A stretch of DNA of 64,000 nucleotides from Myxococcaceae bacterium. Lineage in GTDB: Bacteria; Myxococcota_A; UBA9160. The stretch spans positions 22,971-86,970 of the forward strand of contig CAJPFO010000058.1 of NCBI GenBank assembly GCA_905339255.1. The letters are read 5' to 3'. The notes under the pieces are model-generated. The model did not search any database. It had not been told where the DNA came from and saw nothing but the letters and a program-made list of their open reading frames with translations. Below are positions 61,464-64,000 of this stretch, one piece after another. How positions within the stretch are numbered: position 1 is the stretch's first letter; every line of letters starts with the position of its first letter. A program made the translations under genes and the position numbers.

Positions 61464-62234
61464 GTGGAGCATCTCGCAGACGCGGATCTCGATCTCGAAC
61501 GACCGACGGTCCTCTACGACGACGGACGCCACGGCGTCTACTGGATCGGGATCACCGACGAGACCGCCTTCCGTTGCAACACCTACCTGATCCGCGATGG
61601 CGACCAGGCGCTGCTCGTCGATCCGGGGAACCGGGGCTTCTTCGAACAGGTGCGAAGTCGCGTCGGGCAGCTCATGCCGCCCGAAGAGGTCACGGGGCTC
61701 ATCCTCTGCCACCAGGACCCGGACGTCGCCGCGTCGATGGTCGATTGGCTCGATCTCAACCCGAAGCTCGAGGTGATCTCGACGGCGCGCACCCACGTGC
61801 TCCTGCCTCACTACGGTCGCGCGCGCTACCCCGCCGTGGAGGTCCGCGAGGCGAGCGCGCGCAAGTTGCCCTCCGGCGGCGAACTCCGCTTCATCGAGGC
61901 ACCGTTCCTCCACTTTCCCGGAGCCTTCGCGACCTACGATGCAACCTCGAAGGTGCTCTTCTCGGGTGACGTCTGGGCGGCGCTCGACGTCCAGTGGCGT
62001 CTCGTCGTCGACGACTTCGAGATGCACGTGCCGGCGATGGACCTCTTCCATCTCGACTACATGGCGAGCAACGTCGCCTCGCGCGGCTTCGCGAAGAAGC
62101 TCGTCGGCCTCGACATCGAAGCGATCGCTCCGCAGCACGGCTCCATCATCCCCCGGCGGTACGTGCCTCGGGCCCTCGAGTACCTGGACAAGCTGCGCTG
62201 CGGGCTCGACATCGTGTACGCCGACCTCGAGTAG
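61464..62234 (+). CDS. Oxygen-binding di-iron (ODP) metallo-beta-lactamase-fold protein
   Basis: 256 residues from a GTG with GGGGAA upstream. It has the flavodiiron-type metallo-beta-lactamase fold without a flavodoxin domain. Metal ligands can be placed: His83, Asp85 and Asp87 (CHQDPDV), His150 (FLHFPG), Asp169 (FSGDVW) and His225 (PQHGSI). HxDxD in place of HxExDH is the ODP pattern of the oxygen/iron sensor first described for chemotaxis signalling in Treponema denticola. It probably senses O2 or Fe2+. It is 9 bases upstream of a hybrid kinase gene. Enzyme activity is unlikely. Confidence 0.85.
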   Translation: MEHLADADLDLERPTVLYDDGRHGVYWIGITDETAFRCNTYLIRDGDQALLVDPGNRGFFEQVRSRVGQLMPPEEVTGLILCHQDPDVAASMVDWLDLNPKLEVISTARTHVLLPHYGRARYPAVEVREASARKLPSGGELRFIEAPFLHFPGAFATYDATSKVLFSGDVWAALDVQWRLVVDDFEMHVPAMDLFHLDYMASNVASRGFAKKLVGLDIEAIAPQHGSIIPRRYVPRALEYLDKLRCGLDIVYADLE

Positions 62235-62243
62235 CGAATCGCA

Positions 62244-64000
62244 ATGGAAGGCGGCGAGGATCTCGTCCGGCGCGTCTCGGCGCTCGAGCGGGAGAATCGC
62301 CTGCTCCAGATCGGCATCGCCCAGCTCAACCGGATTCGCGAGCAATGGGGCCGGTCGCTCGACGAGCTCAAGGCGGCAAAATCCCGCCTGCAGGAGGCGA
62401 ACGAGAGCCTGCGCCTCCACCGCGAGCGGCTCGAGGACCTCGTCGCCGAGAGGACGCTCGAACTCCGCGCTGCGAAAGAAGAGGCCGAGGCCGCGAGCCG
62501 GGCCAAGAGCGAGTTCCTCGCGAGCATGAGCCACGAGATCCGCACCCCGATGAACGGCGTACTCGGGATGACCGAGCTCTTGCTCGAGACGGCGCTCGAT
62601 CCGATCCAGAAGAAATACGCAGAGTCCGTCCTTCGCTCGAGCCGGCATCTGCTCTCCGTGATCAACGACATCCTCGACTTCTCGAAGATCGAGTCCGGGC
62701 GGCTCGAACTCGAAGCGATCGAGTTCGACGTGGGAGAGCTGGCCGAAGAGGCCACTGCGATGTTCGCAAGGCCCGCAGCCGAGAAGGGACTCGAGCTGGT
62801 TTCGCAGATCTCTCCGCCGGATCGACCTCTGCGGGTGCGCGGAGATCCGTTCCGGCTCCGTCAGGTGCTCGCCAACCTGATCCAGAACGCCGTCAAGTTC
62901 ACGCGGGAGGGAGGGATCTTCGTTCGCGTCGAAGCCACCTTCGCGGAAGATCGCGCACGGCTCCTGCTCTGCGTCGAGGACACGGGGATCGGCATCGCGA
63001 GCGAGCTTCGCGAGAAGATCTTCGATCACTTCGTGCAAGCCGACGGATCGACGACCCGGCAGTTCGGCGGGACGGGGCTCGGGCTCTCGATCTCGCGCCG
63101 TCTGGTGGCCCTCATGGGCGGTGATCTCGGGGTCGAGAGCGACCTCGGCCGCGGCTCGCGCTTCTTGGTGCGGCTCGAGCTGCCACTCGCTGGCGACGCC
63201 GCGCTTCGACCCGCGCCGCCATCGGGGCTCGTGGGCGCTCGCGTCCTCGTCGTCGACGATCATCCGGAGAGCCGCGAGGCGATCGTCGCGGTGCTCGCGA
63301 GCGCCGGTGTGGACGTCGCGGGGGCGCCGTGCGGAGAGTCGGGGCTTCGAGCGCTCGGCGATGCGGCACGGGCCGGGCGTCCCTACGACGCGACCCTCGT
63401 GGATCGCCACATGCCGATCGTCGATGGGCTCAAGCTGGCGCGGCTCGTGAGCGAGCGTCCCGAGCTTTCCGGCACCCGGATCGTGATGCTCACGCCGGGA
63501 GGTGAGGGCGCGGCGGTCGAGGAGTGGCGCGAGGCGGGGGTCCTGCACCATCTCGACAAGCCGGTGCGCCGCGCCGAGCTGATCGAGGTACTTCGAACGG
63601 CGCTCGCTCGCGGCCACCCTGCGCGTGCGGACGGACGGTCGCGCGGCGATCTCGCGCCGGATCCGACGCCGGGAGTAGGGGGTGGGCGACCGCTCCGCGG
63701 TCGCGTGCTGCTCGCCGAGGACAATCGGGTGAATCAGCAGCTCGCGAGCGCAATGCTCCGGAGCCTCGGTCTCGAGGTCGAGGTGGCGAACGATGGACGC
63801 GAGGCGCTCGCACTCGCGACGAGCCGCTCCTTCGACCTCGTGCTGATGGATTGCCAGATGCCGAACGTCGACGGCTTCCAGGCGACCGCGATCCTGCGCC
63901 GGACCGAGCTCGCCGCCGGCGGACGGACTCCCATCGTGGCGCTCACCGCGAACGCCATGGAGGGCGATCGGGAGCGCTGCTTTGCGGCGGGGATGGACGA
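62244..64000 (+). CDS. Soluble hybrid histidine kinase, partial at right edge
   Basis: At least 585 codons; cut by the window end. An N-terminal coiled coil (1-90) leads straight into HisKA with His97 ([12 protein letters not shown]). ATPase motifs [15 protein letters not shown] and GGTGLGLS follow. The first receiver is intact ([28 protein letters not shown]) and a second begins at about 500 ([25 protein letters not shown]). There is no PAS, GAF or membrane sensor, so it likely receives its signal from another protein, plausibly the ODP protein encoded just upstream. The output is unknown. Confidence 0.9.
   Translation, partial: MEGGEDLVRRVSALERENRLLQIGIAQLNRIREQWGRSLDELKAAKSRLQEANESLRLHRERLEDLVAERTLELRAAKEEAEAASRAKSEFLASMSHEIRTPMNGVLGMTELLLETALDPIQKKYAESVLRSSRHLLSVINDILDFSKIESGRLELEAIEFDVGELAEEATAMFARPAAEKGLELVSQISPPDRPLRVRGDPFRLRQVLANLIQNAVKFTREGGIFVRVEATFAEDRARLLLCVEDTGIGIASELREKIFDHFVQADGSTTRQFGGTGLGLSISRRLVALMGGDLGVESDLGRGSRFLVRLELPLAGDAALRPAPPSGLVGARVLVVDDHPESREAIVAVLASAGVDVAGAPCGESGLRALGDAARAGRPYDATLVDRHMPIVDGLKLARLVSERPELSGTRIVMLTPGGEGAAVEEWREAGVLHHLDKPVRRAELIEVLRTALARGHPARADGRSRGDLAPDPTPGVGGGRPLRGRVLLAEDNRVNQQLASAMLRSLGLEVEVANDGREALALATSRSFDLVLMDCQMPNVDGFQATAILRRTELAAGGRTPIVALTANAMEGDRERCFAAGMD

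Overview
The window is one contiguous piece of a very G+C-rich, gene-dense bacterial chromosome. It holds about 60 genes on both strands, many joined by 4-base GTGA/ATGA stop-start overlaps, and starts are often GTG or TTG. An outer-membrane-type envelope is implied by a heptose-phosphate adenylyltransferase, an AsmA-like protein, a DUF374 acyltransferase and a PEP-CTERM exported protein. The aa3-type oxidase operon, EI-Ntr with a companion XRE regulator, NtrB/NtrC and hybrid kinases fit an aerobic Gram-negative of the old deltaproteobacterial assemblage (Myxococcota or a neighbouring uncultivated phylum). That placement is inference; there is no rRNA in the window. I saw no tRNA, IS element, prophage or CRISPR array.

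Layout. 0-6.3 kb: the 3' end of an unknown gene, a DUF4239 membrane protein, then a leftward overlapping operon ntrB-ntrC-thiE-nupC-DNA methyltransferase. 6.4-8.8 kb: molybdopterin genes moeA-mobA plus greB. 8.9-13.5 kb: a leftward run with a small membrane protein, an EVE protein, hflX and a Ski2-like helicase. 13.6-22.6 kb: a hybrid histidine kinase, a Sel1 lipoprotein, a two-domain M16 peptidase and a SWIM/SNF2 helicase. 22.7-27.8 kb: a leftward series of MFS transporter, cytochrome c, DUF4336, DUF4405, LemA and DUF3137. 27.8-33.9 kb: transaldolase, a divergent degenerate BLUF protein, amtB, a flavin-split-barrel-like protein, a degenerate ornithine-cyclodeaminase relative, DUF6116 and DUF4184. 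33.9-42.1 kb: a GluR0-like ligand-gated K+ channel, ppnP, mtgA, a CFA-family methyltransferase with class I fumarase, rfaE2-type nucleotidyltransferase and an AsmA-like protein. 42.5-46 kb: XRE regulator, ptsP and the DUF374 acyltransferase. 46.2-53 kb: the rightward cytochrome oxidase operon (dihaem cytochrome c, 34-aa peptide, COX2, COX1, COX3, COX4, a second COX3, a Cys-rich small protein, CtaB, SURF1). 53-64 kb: leuS, the PPDK/PEP-synthetase regulator, a membrane-anchored NYN nuclease, pyrF, a PEP-CTERM protein behind a sigma-54-like promoter, the agmatine-to-putrescine pair aguB-aguA, and an oxygen-binding di-iron (ODP) protein beside a hybrid histidine kinase cut by the right edge.

Themes. 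Nitrogen and carbon signalling recur (NtrBC, AmtB, EI-Ntr, PPDK regulator, agmatine use), as do aerobic respiration and redox or light sensing (oxidase operon, ODP-kinase pair, BLUF relative). The most unusual non-coding signal is a dispersed palindromic repeat of about 35 bases whose first three bases double as the TAG stop codon of several unrelated genes, probably a terminator-like element. The best candidates for new biology are this repeat, the ODP-kinase pair, the GluR0-like channel and the BLUF protein that has lost its key glutamine.
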